Shown: one piece after another, positions 8,546 through 17,146 of the stretch | Numbering within the stretch: the first letter of the stretch is position 1 | How the letters are laid out: each line of letters begins with the position of its first letter | From: Roseococcus microcysteis | Lineage (GTDB): Bacteria; Pseudomonadota; Alphaproteobacteria; Acetobacterales; Acetobacteraceae | DNA: 64,000 nt | Assembly: GCF_014764365.1 (NCBI RefSeq) | Contig: NZ_CP061718.1 | Span: forward strand, 1,612,001-1,676,000 | Direction: 5' to 3' | Translations under genes and position numbers: made by a program | Notes under the pieces: generated by a model | Databases searched by the model: none | The model's input: the letters and a program-made list of their open reading frames with translations, nothing else | Told to the model about the DNA's origin: nothing

Positions 8546-8970
8546 CAGGCGCGCTCCAGCAGGCGGAAGGTGGCCAGCATCCGGGCCATGAAGTTCATGT
8601 GCGCGACAAGCTGGGAGAGCATCACCACGTCGCGCGGCGCGAGGCCCGCCTCGGCCAGGGCCTGGACCGCGGCGGGCGTGGCCTGGTCGGGACGCTTCGT
8701 CAGCATCTCTGCATGCGCCAGCATGGCGGGCAGGCGAGGCGAGGCTCCGGCGCGGGCGGCGTGGTGCGCGGCCAGGGCGGCCTCGCCGTTCCATTCGGCC
8801 ACGGCCTGCGCCACGGCGTGGCGCTCTTCCGTGGTCAGGCCGCTCTCGCCCTCGAAGATCGCGGCCTCGCTGCCGGCCACGGCGGCGCGCACATCGGGGC
8901 GCAGGGCGCGCAGCCCATCGAGCCGGCTGCCGGGTTCGATGCCGGCGAGTTCGTCCAGGAGGTCACGCAT
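8545..8970 (-). CDS. CMD domain protein lacking the usual cysteines (resembles the Avi_7170 family)
   Basis: A 141-aa all-helical protein related to carboxymuconolactone decarboxylase. The region where AhpD proteins carry CxxCxxxH reads EWNGEAALAAHHAA: the His is kept but both cysteines are gone, so it is unlikely to be a peroxidase by itself. It may form a mixed assembly with the cysteine-bearing partner next door (inference). ATG at 8970 was chosen over GTG at 8973 because it forms the same ATGA overlap with the upstream gene that recurs through this operon. Confidence 0.82.
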   Translation of the reverse strand: MRDLLDELAGIEPGSRLDGLRALRPDVRAAVAGSEAAIFEGESGLTTEERHAVAQAVAEWNGEAALAAHHAARAGASPRLPAMLAHAEMLTKRPDQATPAAVQALAEAGLAPRDVVMLSQLVAHMNFMARMLATFRLLERA

Positions 8971-10421
8971 CACTTGGGTTCCATGTCTCGCGGCACGTAG
9001 AAGGGTGTGCTTTCCAGCTCGGGTTCGTCAAATGCCTGAAGCGCCTCGCGGATCGCGGGCCATTCCGCCCGCATCAGCGCCCGCAGGATGGCGTGGGCCA
9101 CGCGCTCGCCCGCCACCATGACGCCGGGGATGTCGCTGGAGATCGCGCCCAGCGAGGCGATGGCGCCATGGTTCATCAGGTGGATGCGGCCCAGTTCCGA
9201 CGGCGCGTCGGCGCCGCGCGGCAGAAGTTCGAAGCCCGTGCCCAGGAAGGGGAAGGCCGCGAGGTCGGGCCGCGTGGCGGCATCCGGGATCACGTCGCCG
9301 AAGCGCTGCGCATGCGGCGCGAAGCGGGCCAGTTCCGGCACATGGTCCAGGTCCACGCGATAGCCGGTGGCGACCACCAGGTAGTCATGCGCCACCTCGC
9401 GCGGGGTCTCGCCGCCCAATGACAGCACCACCTGCGCGCCCTCGCGCCGCGCTCCCAGGGTTGGCGCGCCGAAGACGATGGAAAAGCCCTTCAGGCGCAG
9501 CGCGCGGTGCACCGTCTCATGCGGCGGCGGCGAGCGCACGTCGAGCATGTAGCCCATCAACTCCCAGCGCTGCTCGGGCGTCAGCGCGTCCCAGCCGTGG
9601 AAGTAGTGCGGGCCAGTGCTGCCGCGGCCCTTGTTGATCTGCGGCAACGACTTCGCGCGCACATAGAGCGTGGCCGAGGCCGCGCCGCGTTCCAGCGCCG
9701 TCGCGGCATTGTCCCAGGCCGAGGCGCCGGCGCCGATCACGGCCAGCGACTTGCCGACCAGCGGCGCGAAATCCAGCGGCTCGCAGGCCTGGATGGCGAG
9801 GTCGGGCACCAGGGAAAGCGGCACGAAACTCGGCCAGACCAGCCCGCCCGCCCCGGCGCGCCCGGTGGCCAGCACCACATGCCGCGCCAGCAGGGATTGC
9901 GGCCCCTGCGGCGTCTCCACCGCCAGGCGCAGCAGCCCGTCCTCGGGGGCGATGTCCGTCACGCGCAGGCCATGGCGCACCGGCAATTCCAGCACGCGCT
10001 GCAGCCAGGAAAGGTAGTCCTGCCACATGGCGTTCGGGATCTTGTACAGCGCCCCCCAGGCCTCCGGCCCGAAGCGATCCTCATGCCAGGCGCGGAAGGT
10101 GAGCGAGGGGATGCCCAGGCACGGCCCCGGCAGCGTCTTGGGCGAGCGCAGCGTGTCCATGCGCGCCGTCGTCATCCAGGGGCCCTCGCGCCCCGGCTCC
10201 CGCGCCTCCAGCACCGCGATGTTGGAAATGCCGCGATGGATGAGAGCGCCCGCGGCCGCGATGCCGTTCATGCCCGCGCCCACCACCACCACATCCAGCA
10301 CGGCCTCGCCCTGGCGGGCGCGGGGCGGCACCCAGTTGCGCGGCGGCAGGTTCAGGAATTCGAGGTCCCGGCGGACCCGCGCCTCCAGCGCCCCACTGGC
10401 CAAGCGGGTGGTCTGGTTCAT
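8970..10421 (-). CDS. Flavin-containing monooxygenase / NAD(P)-binding FAD protein
   Basis: A 483-aa two-dinucleotide-fold flavoprotein. The FAD loop is VVGAGMNGIAAAGAL near residue 45, and the NAD(P)H loop is AVIGAGASAWDNAA in the middle of the protein. A clear copy of the FMO fingerprint or the Baeyer-Villiger fingerprint is not visible, so it belongs to the broader class B monooxygenase-like group. It is the first gene of the overlapped operon with the CMD, AhpD-like and aminotransferase genes. It probably hydroxylates or otherwise activates a substrate in that pathway. The start MNQTTRLASG is chosen because the longer frame lacks family similarity. Confidence 0.88.
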   Translation of the reverse strand: MNQTTRLASGALEARVRRDLEFLNLPPRNWVPPRARQGEAVLDVVVVGAGMNGIAAAGALIHRGISNIAVLEAREPGREGPWMTTARMDTLRSPKTLPGPCLGIPSLTFRAWHEDRFGPEAWGALYKIPNAMWQDYLSWLQRVLELPVRHGLRVTDIAPEDGLLRLAVETPQGPQSLLARHVVLATGRAGAGGLVWPSFVPLSLVPDLAIQACEPLDFAPLVGKSLAVIGAGASAWDNAATALERGAASATLYVRAKSLPQINKGRGSTGPHYFHGWDALTPEQRWELMGYMLDVRSPPPHETVHRALRLKGFSIVFGAPTLGARREGAQVVLSLGGETPREVAHDYLVVATGYRVDLDHVPELARFAPHAQRFGDVIPDAATRPDLAAFPFLGTGFELLPRGADAPSELGRIHLMNHGAIASLGAISSDIPGVMVAGERVAHAILRALMRAEWPAIREALQAFDEPELESTPFYVPRDMEPK

Positions 10422-10537
10422 GCGGCGTCCTCGGGCAAGGGGCGGCATTGCTGCATCGCGGCACTCTGTCACCACCCCCTTGCCCTGTCCATGCGACGGC
10501 CGCTGCGGGCCTTCCATGGGCATCAGCCGCCTGATGG

Positions 10538-11536
10538 TCAGGCGCGAGGCGGAGCGGGCGGCCAGGCGCGGCCCGGTGCCCCGGCCGGAATTTCGCCGGC
10601 CCGCAGCCAGGCGAGGGCCACTGGCCACAGGCTGTCCCTGAAGCGGTCGTGGAAGAAGGCGAAATGCCCGATGGCCTCCGCGCCGATCTCGGCCGGCGCG
10701 ATCCGCCAATGCCGGCGGGGGCTGGCCTGATAATAGGCCAGCAGCCGGTCCAGCGCCTCGGGCGTGCCGTAGGGGTCATCCTCCAACCCGATCGCCAGGA
10801 TGGGCGCGGTGACATGGGCGAAGCGGCGCAGCAGCGCGCCGGCATCGCCCCGGCGATGATGTGGCCCCAGGCTGTCCTCGAACCGGGCCTTCATCCGGCT
10901 CCAGTCGCGGACGACGCCGGCGGGCGTGTCCTCCATCCAGCCCAGGCGGCGCGCGGGACAATATCCGAAAAGCCGCGTGATCGCCGGCATCAGGAGGTGC
11001 CATTTCACATACATGTGGTGGCGCTGCGGCGCGGCGTAGTCGCGCCAATAGGCGTATTGCGCGCCCACCGTCAGGACCCGCGCGAGCTTCCCGTTCGACG
11101 GCGCGAGGCCGATGGCGAAGCCACCAATGGAGTGGCCGACAAGATGCATGGGCTGGCCAGGGAAGGTCGCCGCCGCATATCCCAGCGCGGCCTCAAGGTC
11201 CTGCTCGCCCCAATCCAGCCAATCGGCACCGAAGCCGCGAAGCCTGGGCGGGCGCGATTCGCCGATGCCCCGGTAGTCGAAGAGCACCACGTCATGGTCG
11301 TTCGCGAAGAGATAGGCGGCGAAGCGGGCATAGTAGCGGCACCGCACGGAGGTCGCGGGCGCGACCACGACGATGGGGCGCGACGGGCCACGGCCGCCAT
11401 GGCGCCAGACGAACCCGCCCAGCACCGTGCCATCCGCCGCCCGCATCCGCACCGGGACGCCCTCCTGGCGCGCCAAGGGAGGGTTCGGCGCCGTCGCATG
11501 CCCCGGCCTTTCGTCCACGCCCTGCCCCCATGCCAC
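10538..11536 (-). CDS. Alpha/beta hydrolase (COG4757-like)
   Basis: A predicted serine hydrolase of up to 332 aa. The nucleophile elbow is GHSIGG near residue 144, the acid is likely in GLEDDPYGTPE, and the catalytic His in IGHFAFFHDRF. An Asn/Asp-rich cap with the aromatic segment YAYWRDYAAP separates core strands, as in the predicted hydrolases of COG4757. The true start may be the internal MRAADGTVLGG about 30 residues in, because the first 29 residues are low-complexity. It lies upstream of the monooxygenase operon on the same strand with a 116-nt gap. Confidence 0.8.
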   Translation of the reverse strand: MAWGQGVDERPGHATAPNPPLARQEGVPVRMRAADGTVLGGFVWRHGGRGPSRPIVVVAPATSVRCRYYARFAAYLFANDHDVVLFDYRGIGESRPPRLRGFGADWLDWGEQDLEAALGYAAATFPGQPMHLVGHSIGGFAIGLAPSNGKLARVLTVGAQYAYWRDYAAPQRHHMYVKWHLLMPAITRLFGYCPARRLGWMEDTPAGVVRDWSRMKARFEDSLGPHHRRGDAGALLRRFAHVTAPILAIGLEDDPYGTPEALDRLLAYYQASPRRHWRIAPAEIGAEAIGHFAFFHDRFRDSLWPVALAWLRAGEIPAGAPGRAWPPAPPRA

Positions 11537-11647
11537 ACACCGCGGCGTCGGCCTTCTCGTGCCGCCCGGATGGACATCTTAGGCATGGGTGGGGATGGCA
11601 GAAAGACGCGCAAATCTTGGCGCGATGGTCAGTCAATTGTGGGAAAG

Positions 11648-11723
11648 TGGCGCGCCCGGGAAGATTCGAACTCCCAACCCTCAGATCCGTAGTCTGATGC
11701 TCTATCCATTGAGCTACGGGCGC
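11648..11723 (-). tRNA. tRNA-Arg (anticodon ACG)
   Basis: A full 76-nt cloverleaf reads on the minus strand. The acceptor stem GCGCCCG pairs with CGGGCGC, followed by discriminator G and an encoded CCA. The D-arm is GCTCAATGGATAGAGC, the anticodon loop CTACGGA (anticodon ACG) sits in a TCAGA/TCTGA stem, and the T-arm contains TTCGAAT. ACG is normally converted to ICG and reads CGU/CGC/CGA arginine codons. Confidence 0.97.
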
Positions 11724-11815
11724 TGGCCGTGACGGGGGAGTTACCGTCCCTCGTGCGGAAGCGCAAGCCCCGGGCCCCGCGCTTTCTGCGCATCAGGCCC
11801 GGGTTTCGCGCCGCC

Positions 11816-12928
11816 TCAGTTGGCGAGCTTCTCCAGCTCCCGCACCACGCTCTCGCCCATCACGCTGGTGCTGACGCGGGCCATGCCGGGCTGCATGATG
11901 TCGGCCGTGCGAAGGCCGCCGCCCAGCACCTTCTCCACCGCCGTTTCGATCAGCTTCGCATCCTCCTCCATGCCGAAGGAGATGCGCAGCAGCATGGCGA
12001 AGGAAAGGATCTGGGCCGAAGGATTCGCGACCCCCTTCCCCGCGATGTCCGGCGCCGAGCCATGGATGGGCTCATACAGCGCATGCCGCTTGCCCGAGGG
12101 CTGCACCGCGCCCAGCGTCGCCGAGGGCAGCATGCCGAGCGAACCCGTCAGCGCCGCCGCGAGGTCGGACAGCACGTCGCCGAACAGGTTGGAGCCCAGG
12201 ATCACGTCGAACTGCTTGGGCCGCGAGCAGAGCTGCATGGCCGCGTTGTCGGCGTACATGTGCTCCAGCTCCACATCGGCGTATTCGGCCTTGTGGACCT
12301 CGCTCACCACGGCGCGCCAGAGGCGGCCGGACTGCATGACGTTCGCCTTCTCGGTGCTGGTCACCTTGTTGCGACGCTGGCGGGCCAGGTCGAAGGCCAC
12401 GCGGGCCACGCGGGCGATCTCGTCCTCTGAATAGACCTCGGTATCAATGCCCACGCGCTTGCCGGCGGCGTCCTTGTGGATGCCGCGCGGCTCACCGAAA
12501 TAGATGCCGCCCGTGCTCTCGCGCACGATCATGATGTCCAGGCCGCGCACCACATCGGGCTTGAGGCTGGAGGCGTCCACCAGCGGGTCCAGTACCACGG
12601 CGGGGCGGAGGTTGGCGAAGAGGCCCAGTTCCTTGCGCAGGCGCAGGATGCCGAGTTCGGGCCGCTGCTCGAAGGGCAGGCTGTCCCATTTCGGGCCGCC
12701 CACGCTGCCGAACAGAACCGCATCGGCCTGGCGCGCGGCTTCGAGGGTGGCATCCGGGCAGGGCTGGCCGGTGGCATCAATGGCGGCCCCGCCGACCAGG
12801 CCCTCATCAATGCTGAAGCGGGCGGCGCGGCGGTGCTCCATCCAGTCAATGACGCGGCGGACCTCGCGCATCACCTCGGGGCCGATACCGTCACCGGGCA
12901 GGACGAGAAGCTTCTTGTTGGCGGACAT
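11816..12928 (-). CDS. leuB: 3-isopropylmalate dehydrogenase
   Basis: Catalyses the NAD-dependent oxidative decarboxylation of 3-isopropylmalate in leucine biosynthesis (cytoplasm). The 370-aa protein begins with [13 protein letters not shown], has the substrate-binding [11 protein letters not shown] and [12 protein letters not shown] segments, the metal-binding [12 protein letters not shown] region and the NAD-binding [14 protein letters not shown] motif. The start at 12928 is supported by GGAG 9 nt upstream; a GTG 4 codons earlier would sit on this site. It is the last gene of the leuC-leuD-leuB operon. Confidence 0.97.
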   Translation of the reverse strand: MSANKKLLVLPGDGIGPEVMREVRRVIDWMEHRRAARFSIDEGLVGGAAIDATGQPCPDATLEAARQADAVLFGSVGGPKWDSLPFEQRPELGILRLRKELGLFANLRPAVVLDPLVDASSLKPDVVRGLDIMIVRESTGGIYFGEPRGIHKDAAGKRVGIDTEVYSEDEIARVARVAFDLARQRRNKVTSTEKANVMQSGRLWRAVVSEVHKAEYADVELEHMYADNAAMQLCSRPKQFDVILGSNLFGDVLSDLAAALTGSLGMLPSATLGAVQPSGKRHALYEPIHGSAPDIAGKGVANPSAQILSFAMLLRISFGMEEDAKLIETAVEKVLGGGLRTADIMQPGMARVSTSVMGESVVRELEKLAN

Positions 12929-12937
12929 TCTTTTCTC

Positions 12938-12983
12938 CACCGCCCGGCATCAGCCGCCACACCAACCCTGACGCCGGGCGGTG
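12938..12983 (-). other. Hairpin just upstream of leuB
   Basis: The 82-nt gap between leuD and leuB holds a perfect 11-bp inverted repeat (arms 12938-12948 and 12973-12983, CACCGCCCGGC on the minus strand) with a 24-nt loop, ending beside the leuB ribosome-binding site. There is no T-run, so it is not a standard terminator. It could protect or modulate the distal message; no function is proven. Confidence 0.45.
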
Positions 12984-13010
12984 GGGGCCGAGGCCGGGGC
13001 GGGCTTCAGG

Positions 13011-13622
13011 TTAGGCGTAGAGCCAGGGCTGGGCCGCGCGCTGGCGGGCCTCGAAATCATCAATGGCGGGCTTGTGCTGCATGGTCTGGCCGATGTCGTC
13101 CAAACCGTTCAGCAGGCAGTGTTTGCGGAAGGGGTCCACCTCGAAGGGGATTTCCTCGCCGCTCGGGCGCACCACCACCTGGCGCTCCAAATCCACCGTG
13201 ATGCGCGCATTGCCGCCGAGCTTCGCATCCTCCATCAGCGCCGCGCAGATTTCGCGCGGCAGCTTCACGGGCAGGATGCCGTTCTTGAAGCTGTTGTTGT
13301 GGAAGATGTCCGCGAAGTCCGGCGCGATGACGCAGCGGATGCCGAAATCGAGCAGCGCCCAGGGCGCGTGCTCACGCGACGAACCGCAGCCGAAATTCTC
13401 GAAGGCGATGAGGATTTCGGCCTGGCGGTAGGGCGCCTGGTTCAGCACGAAGTCGGGGTTCTCTTTGCCCTGCTCATCATAGCGGAAATTGGCGAAGAGG
13501 CTCTTGCCCAGACCCGTGCGCGCGATGGTCTTGAGGAAGCGCGCGGGGATGATCTGGTCCGTGTCCACATTGGCCTTGGGCAGCGGTGCCGCCACCCCGG
13601 TCAGCGTCGTGAAGGGCTTCAT
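13011..13622 (-). CDS. leuD: 3-isopropylmalate dehydratase small subunit
   Basis: Small subunit of isopropylmalate isomerase, 203 aa, the normal length. It carries the swivelling-domain signatures [14 protein letters not shown] near residue 18 and [14 protein letters not shown] near 77, plus [11 protein letters not shown], which helps form the active site with LeuC. It lies 3 nt downstream of leuC on the same strand, so the two subunits are probably made in equal amounts. Confidence 0.97.
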   Translation of the reverse strand: MKPFTTLTGVAAPLPKANVDTDQIIPARFLKTIARTGLGKSLFANFRYDEQGKENPDFVLNQAPYRQAEILIAFENFGCGSSREHAPWALLDFGIRCVIAPDFADIFHNNSFKNGILPVKLPREICAALMEDAKLGGNARITVDLERQVVVRPSGEEIPFEVDPFRKHCLLNGLDDIGQTMQHKPAIDDFEARQRAAQPWLYA

Positions 13623-13625
13623 GGC

Positions 13626-15056
13626 TCAGTGGCTCCCCTGCGGCTGGAAGTCGCGCACATCGGCCAGGTGGCCGGCCAAAGCGGCGGCGGTGGCCATGGC
13701 GGGCGAGACGAGATGCGTGCGCCCGCCCGGCCCCTGCCGCCCCTCGAAGTTGCGGTTGGAGGTGGAGGCGCAGCGCTGCCCCGGCGTCAGCTTGTCCGGG
13801 TTCATGCCGAGGCACATCGAGCACCCGGCCTCGCGCCACTCGAAGCCCGCCTCGGTCAGGATGCGGTCCAGCCCCTCCGCCTCGGCCTGCTGCTTGATGA
13901 GGCCGGAGCCGGGAACCACCATGGCGCGCACGCCGTCCGCCACCTTGCGGCCCTTGGCGATGGCGGCGGCGACGCGGATGTCCTCGATGCGGCTGTTGGT
14001 GCAGCTGCCGATGAAGACCACGTCCACCTTGAGGTCCGTCAGCTTCTGGCCGGGCGTCAGGCCCATATATTGCAGCATGCGCTCGAGCTGCGCGCGGCGC
14101 GTCTCGTTGGGCGCCTCGGCGGGGTTCGGGACGGTGGCCGTGATGGGCGCCACATCCTCGGGGCTCGTGCCCCAGGAGACCATGGGCGCGATCTCGGCCG
14201 CGTCCAGGAACACCTCCTTGTCGAACACCGCGCCGGGGTCGGACGGCAGGGTGGACCACCAGGCGACGGCGCGGTCGAAGGCCTCTCCCTTGGGGGCGTA
14301 GGGGCGGCCCTTCACATAGTCGAAGGTGGTCTGGTCCGGCGCCACCATGCCGGCGCGGGCACCCGCCTCGATGGACATGTTGCAGACCGTCATGCGGCCC
14401 GCCATGTCCAGCGCACGGATGGCCTCGCCCGCGAATTCGATGACATGCCCCGTGCCGCCCGCGGTGCCGATCTTGCCGATGATGGCCAGCACGATGTCCT
14501 TGGCGGTGCAGCCCAGGGGCAGCTTGCCATCCACCGTCACGCGCATGTTCTTGGCGGGCTTCTGCAGCAGCGTCTGGGTGGCCAGCACATGCTCCACCTC
14601 GGAGGTGCCGATGCCGAAGGCCAGCGCGCCCATCGCGCCATGCGTCGAGGTGTGGCTGTCCCCGCACACGATCGTCATGCCCGGGAGCGAGAGCCCCTGC
14701 TCCGGCCCGATGACATGCACGATGCCCTGCCGCGCATCGAGCAGCGGGATATAGGGCACGCCGAACTCGACGACGTTCTTCTCCAGCGTCTCGACCTGCA
14801 CGCGGCTTTCAGGGTCGGTGATGCCGGTGCGGCGGCTGCTGTCGGTCGCGATGTTGTGATCCACCACGGCGATGGTGGCATCCGGGCGGCGCACCGGGCG
14901 GCCGGCCGCGCGCAGCCCCTCGAAGGCCTGGGGGCTGGTCACTTCATGGACGAGGTGACGGTCGATGTAGAGAAGCGCGGTGCCATCGGGCAGCGTCTCG
15001 ACGACGTGGTGCGCCCAGATCTTGTCGAAGAGTGTGCGGGGCCTGTTCTCGGCCAT
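13626..15056 (-). CDS. leuC: 3-isopropylmalate dehydratase large subunit
   Basis: Large subunit of isopropylmalate isomerase, 476 aa, an aconitase-family [4Fe-4S] enzyme. Seen: [12 protein letters not shown] at the N-terminus, [11 protein letters not shown], and the cluster ligands in [12 protein letters not shown] and [13 protein letters not shown]. The start MAENRP at 15056 has a strong purine-rich site (GGGGGAAG) about 6 nt upstream, and is preferred over the longer upstream start that would run into the rplS terminator. Confidence 0.97.
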   Translation of the reverse strand: MAENRPRTLFDKIWAHHVVETLPDGTALLYIDRHLVHEVTSPQAFEGLRAAGRPVRRPDATIAVVDHNIATDSSRRTGITDPESRVQVETLEKNVVEFGVPYIPLLDARQGIVHVIGPEQGLSLPGMTIVCGDSHTSTHGAMGALAFGIGTSEVEHVLATQTLLQKPAKNMRVTVDGKLPLGCTAKDIVLAIIGKIGTAGGTGHVIEFAGEAIRALDMAGRMTVCNMSIEAGARAGMVAPDQTTFDYVKGRPYAPKGEAFDRAVAWWSTLPSDPGAVFDKEVFLDAAEIAPMVSWGTSPEDVAPITATVPNPAEAPNETRRAQLERMLQYMGLTPGQKLTDLKVDVVFIGSCTNSRIEDIRVAAAIAKGRKVADGVRAMVVPGSGLIKQQAEAEGLDRILTEAGFEWREAGCSMCLGMNPDKLTPGQRCASTSNRNFEGRQGPGGRTHLVSPAMATAAALAGHLADVRDFQPQGSH

Positions 15057-15087
15057 GGTGCTTCCCCCGGAAGTGATCGTCACAGTC

Positions 15088-15117
15088 AAAAAAGGCCGCG
15101 CCTCGCGGCGCGGCCTT
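15088..15117 (-). terminator. Rho-independent terminator between rplS and leuC
   Basis: On the minus strand an 11-bp perfect stem (AAGGCCGCGCC, loop GCGA) is followed by a run of six T. It starts 7 nt after the rplS stop and ends 31 nt before the leuC start. It should end or attenuate transcription of the ribosomal operon and leaves almost no room for a separate leuC promoter. Confidence 0.85.
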
Positions 15118-15124
15118 GGAAGGC

Positions 15125-15529
15125 TCAGCCCTCGGCGGCCGGCGTGGCCGGCGTGTCCTTGGTGCCGCGCAGCCCCAGCTTCTCGGCGATGCGGGCCGAC
15201 TTGCCCGTGCGGCCGCGCAGGTAATAGAGCTTCGCGCGCCGCACCTTGCCGCGCCGCACCACCGTGATCTCGGCGATGGCGGGCGAATGCAGCGGGAAGA
15301 CGCGCTCCACACCCTCGCCATAGGAGAGCTTGCGCACGGTGAAGTTGCTGTGCAGGCCGCGGTTGGAGCGCGCGATCACCACGCCCTCATAGGCCTGGGT
15401 GCGGACGCGCTCGCCCTCCACCACCTTCACCATCACGCGCACCGTGTCACCGGCGTCGAATTCCGGCACGGGGCGGGCGGCGACGAGCTTGGCCTTCTGC
15501 TCGGCGTCGAACTGCTGCAACAGGTTCAT
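15125..15529 (-). CDS. rplS: 50S ribosomal protein L19
   Basis: Ribosomal protein L19, 134 aa, at the 30S-50S interface. The family core is clear: [31 protein letters not shown], then [14 protein letters not shown] and [25 protein letters not shown]. The last 15 residues are an Ala/Pro/Thr-rich tail. It is the last gene of ffh-rpsP-rimM-trmD-rplS, immediately before the terminator. Confidence 0.98.
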   Translation of the reverse strand: MNLLQQFDAEQKAKLVAARPVPEFDAGDTVRVMVKVVEGERVRTQAYEGVVIARSNRGLHSNFTVRKLSYGEGVERVFPLHSPAIAEITVVRRGKVRRAKLYYLRGRTGKSARIAEKLGLRGTKDTPATPAAEG

Positions 15530-15552
15530 CGGTCAGTCCTTTCTCAATTCAT

Positions 15553-16260
15553 CTAGGCCGCGGCAGCGCCGGCGGCAATGCGGTTCCACAGATCAGGCCG
15601 CCGCTCACGCGTCGCGGCCTCGGCTTGTTCGCGGCGCCAGCGGGCCACCTCGGCGTGGTGGCCGGAGAGCAGCACGGGCGGCACGGCGCGGCCCTGCCAT
15701 TCGGCGGGCCGGGTGTAGTGCGGGTATTCCAGCAGGCCGGCGGAGTGGCTTTCCTCCAGCGCGCTCTCGGCGCCGCCCATCACGCCGGGCAGCAGCCGCA
15801 CGCAGGCGTCGAGCAAGGTCAGCGCCGCCATCTCGCCCCCGCTCAGCACATAGTCGCCGAGCGAGATTTCGCGCATGGCGCGCGCCTCGATCACACGCTG
15901 GTCCACGCCCTCATATCGGCCGCAGAGCAGCACCACGCCCGGCCCCGAAGCGATCTCCCGCACCAGCGCCTGGTCGAGCAGGCGCCCGCGCGGGGTGAGG
16001 TAGACCAGCGGGCGCGTGTCCCCCTCCGGCATGGCAGCCGCGATGGCCGCGTCCACCACATCGGGGCGCATCACCATCCCCGCCCCGCCGCCGAAGGGCG
16101 TGTCGTCCACCGTGCGGTGGCGATCCCGCGCCTGGGCGCGGATGTCCTGGGCGTCGAGCCGCCAGATCCCCTCCCGCAGGGCACGCCCGGCGAGGGAAAG
16201 GCCGAGCGGGCCCGGGAACATCTCGGGGAAGAGGGTCAGCGCCGTCGCGTGGAAGCTCAT
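15553..16260 (-). CDS. trmD: tRNA (guanine-37-N1)-methyltransferase
   Basis: SPOUT-class methyltransferase that makes m1G37 in tRNAs and prevents +1 frameshifting, 235 aa. The trefoil-knot SAM site is visible as [15 protein letters not shown] near residue 112 and [14 protein letters not shown] near 136; the catalytic Asp region [13 protein letters not shown] is also intact. The start overlaps the rimM stop by 4 nt. Confidence 0.97.
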   Translation of the reverse strand: MSFHATALTLFPEMFPGPLGLSLAGRALREGIWRLDAQDIRAQARDRHRTVDDTPFGGGAGMVMRPDVVDAAIAAAMPEGDTRPLVYLTPRGRLLDQALVREIASGPGVVLLCGRYEGVDQRVIEARAMREISLGDYVLSGGEMAALTLLDACVRLLPGVMGGAESALEESHSAGLLEYPHYTRPAEWQGRAVPPVLLSGHHAEVARWRREQAEAATRERRPDLWNRIAAGAAAA

Positions 16261-16763
16261 GCCGCGTCCTCCGCACCGCCCGCCACGCTTTCGGTGGGCG
16301 GGACGATGACGAGGCGCCGCGCCGCCACATCCACCACTGGCACCGCGGCGCGGGTGAAGGGGATGAGGCGCTCGGGCGGGCCGGAGAGCACCAGGAAGGC
16401 GCCGCCGCCATGATCCTCGACCGCGCGCACCTCGCCCAGGCTTTCGCCCGCCTCGGTGAAGGCGGCCATGCCCTGGAGGTCGGCGAGGTAGAACTCCTCC
16501 TCCTCCGGCGGCGGCAGGGCCTCGCGGGGGACGTAGAGCTTGGTGCCGGTGAGGCGCGCGGCGGCGTCGCGGTCGGTGATGCCTTCCACGCGGGCCAGGT
16601 CGGCGGCGACCAGGGTCAGCACGAGCTTGCGGCCGGCCTCATCCACCAGCGGCCCATAGGCGGTCAGGCCCTCGGGCGCCGCGGCGAAGCTGCGGACGCG
16701 CACCAGGCCCCGCACGCCGTGCGGCCGCCCGATCTCGCCCAGCAGGATCATTCCCGCGCCCAT
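16257..16763 (-). CDS. rimM: Ribosome maturation factor RimM
   Basis: 16S rRNA processing factor that binds S19 during 30S head assembly, 168 aa. The N-terminal barrel begins [20 protein letters not shown], and the PRC-barrel domain contains [11 protein letters not shown] and [20 protein letters not shown]. The start could be the ATG at 16763 or 16751; both fit the family. Confidence 0.95.
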   Translation of the reverse strand: MGAGMILLGEIGRPHGVRGLVRVRSFAAAPEGLTAYGPLVDEAGRKLVLTLVAADLARVEGITDRDAAARLTGTKLYVPREALPPPEEEEFYLADLQGMAAFTEAGESLGEVRAVEDHGGGAFLVLSGPPERLIPFTRAAVPVVDVAARRLVIVPPTESVAGGAEDAA

Positions 16764-16789
16764 GGTGCCGCCCTATGCGCCCCCTTGCC

Positions 16790-17125
16790 TCAGCCGCGCG
16801 CGGCCGCGGCGGCGCGTTCCTGCGCCTTCTTCTTCGGCGCGGACTGGATGGGCTGCTCCTTGTAGACGGGCATGGGAATGATGCCGGCCTTGCCCAGGAA
16901 CTTCGCCACGCGCTCGGTCGGCAGGGCGCCCTTGCCCACCCATTCGGCGATCTTCTCGTTCTGCAGCCGCACGCGGTCGGCGTGCTCGGCCGGCAGCATG
17001 GGGTTGTAGCTGCCCAGCTTCTCGATGAAGCGGCCGTCGCGCGGGCTGCGGCTGTCGGCCACCACGATGTGGTAGTAGGGGCGCTTCTTGGCGCCGGCGC
17101 GGGCGAGGCGGATCTTCAGGCCCAT
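16790..17125 (-). CDS. rpsP: 30S ribosomal protein S16
   Basis: Ribosomal protein S16, 111 aa. The N-terminus [22 protein letters not shown] and the segment [14 protein letters not shown] are the family signatures. The C-terminal tail is extended with a lysine/alanine-rich stretch, common in alphaproteobacterial S16. It sits between ffh and rimM in the same operon. Confidence 0.98.
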   Translation of the reverse strand: MGLKIRLARAGAKKRPYYHIVVADSRSPRDGRFIEKLGSYNPMLPAEHADRVRLQNEKIAEWVGKGALPTERVAKFLGKAGIIPMPVYKEQPIQSAPKKKAQERAAAAARG

Positions 17126-17146
17126 GAACTCACTTCTCCTGTCGGT

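Noticed and set aside
11537-11647. Terminator after tRNA-Arg
   Set aside because: Only a weak, imperfect hairpin followed by scattered T; not convincing enough to list.
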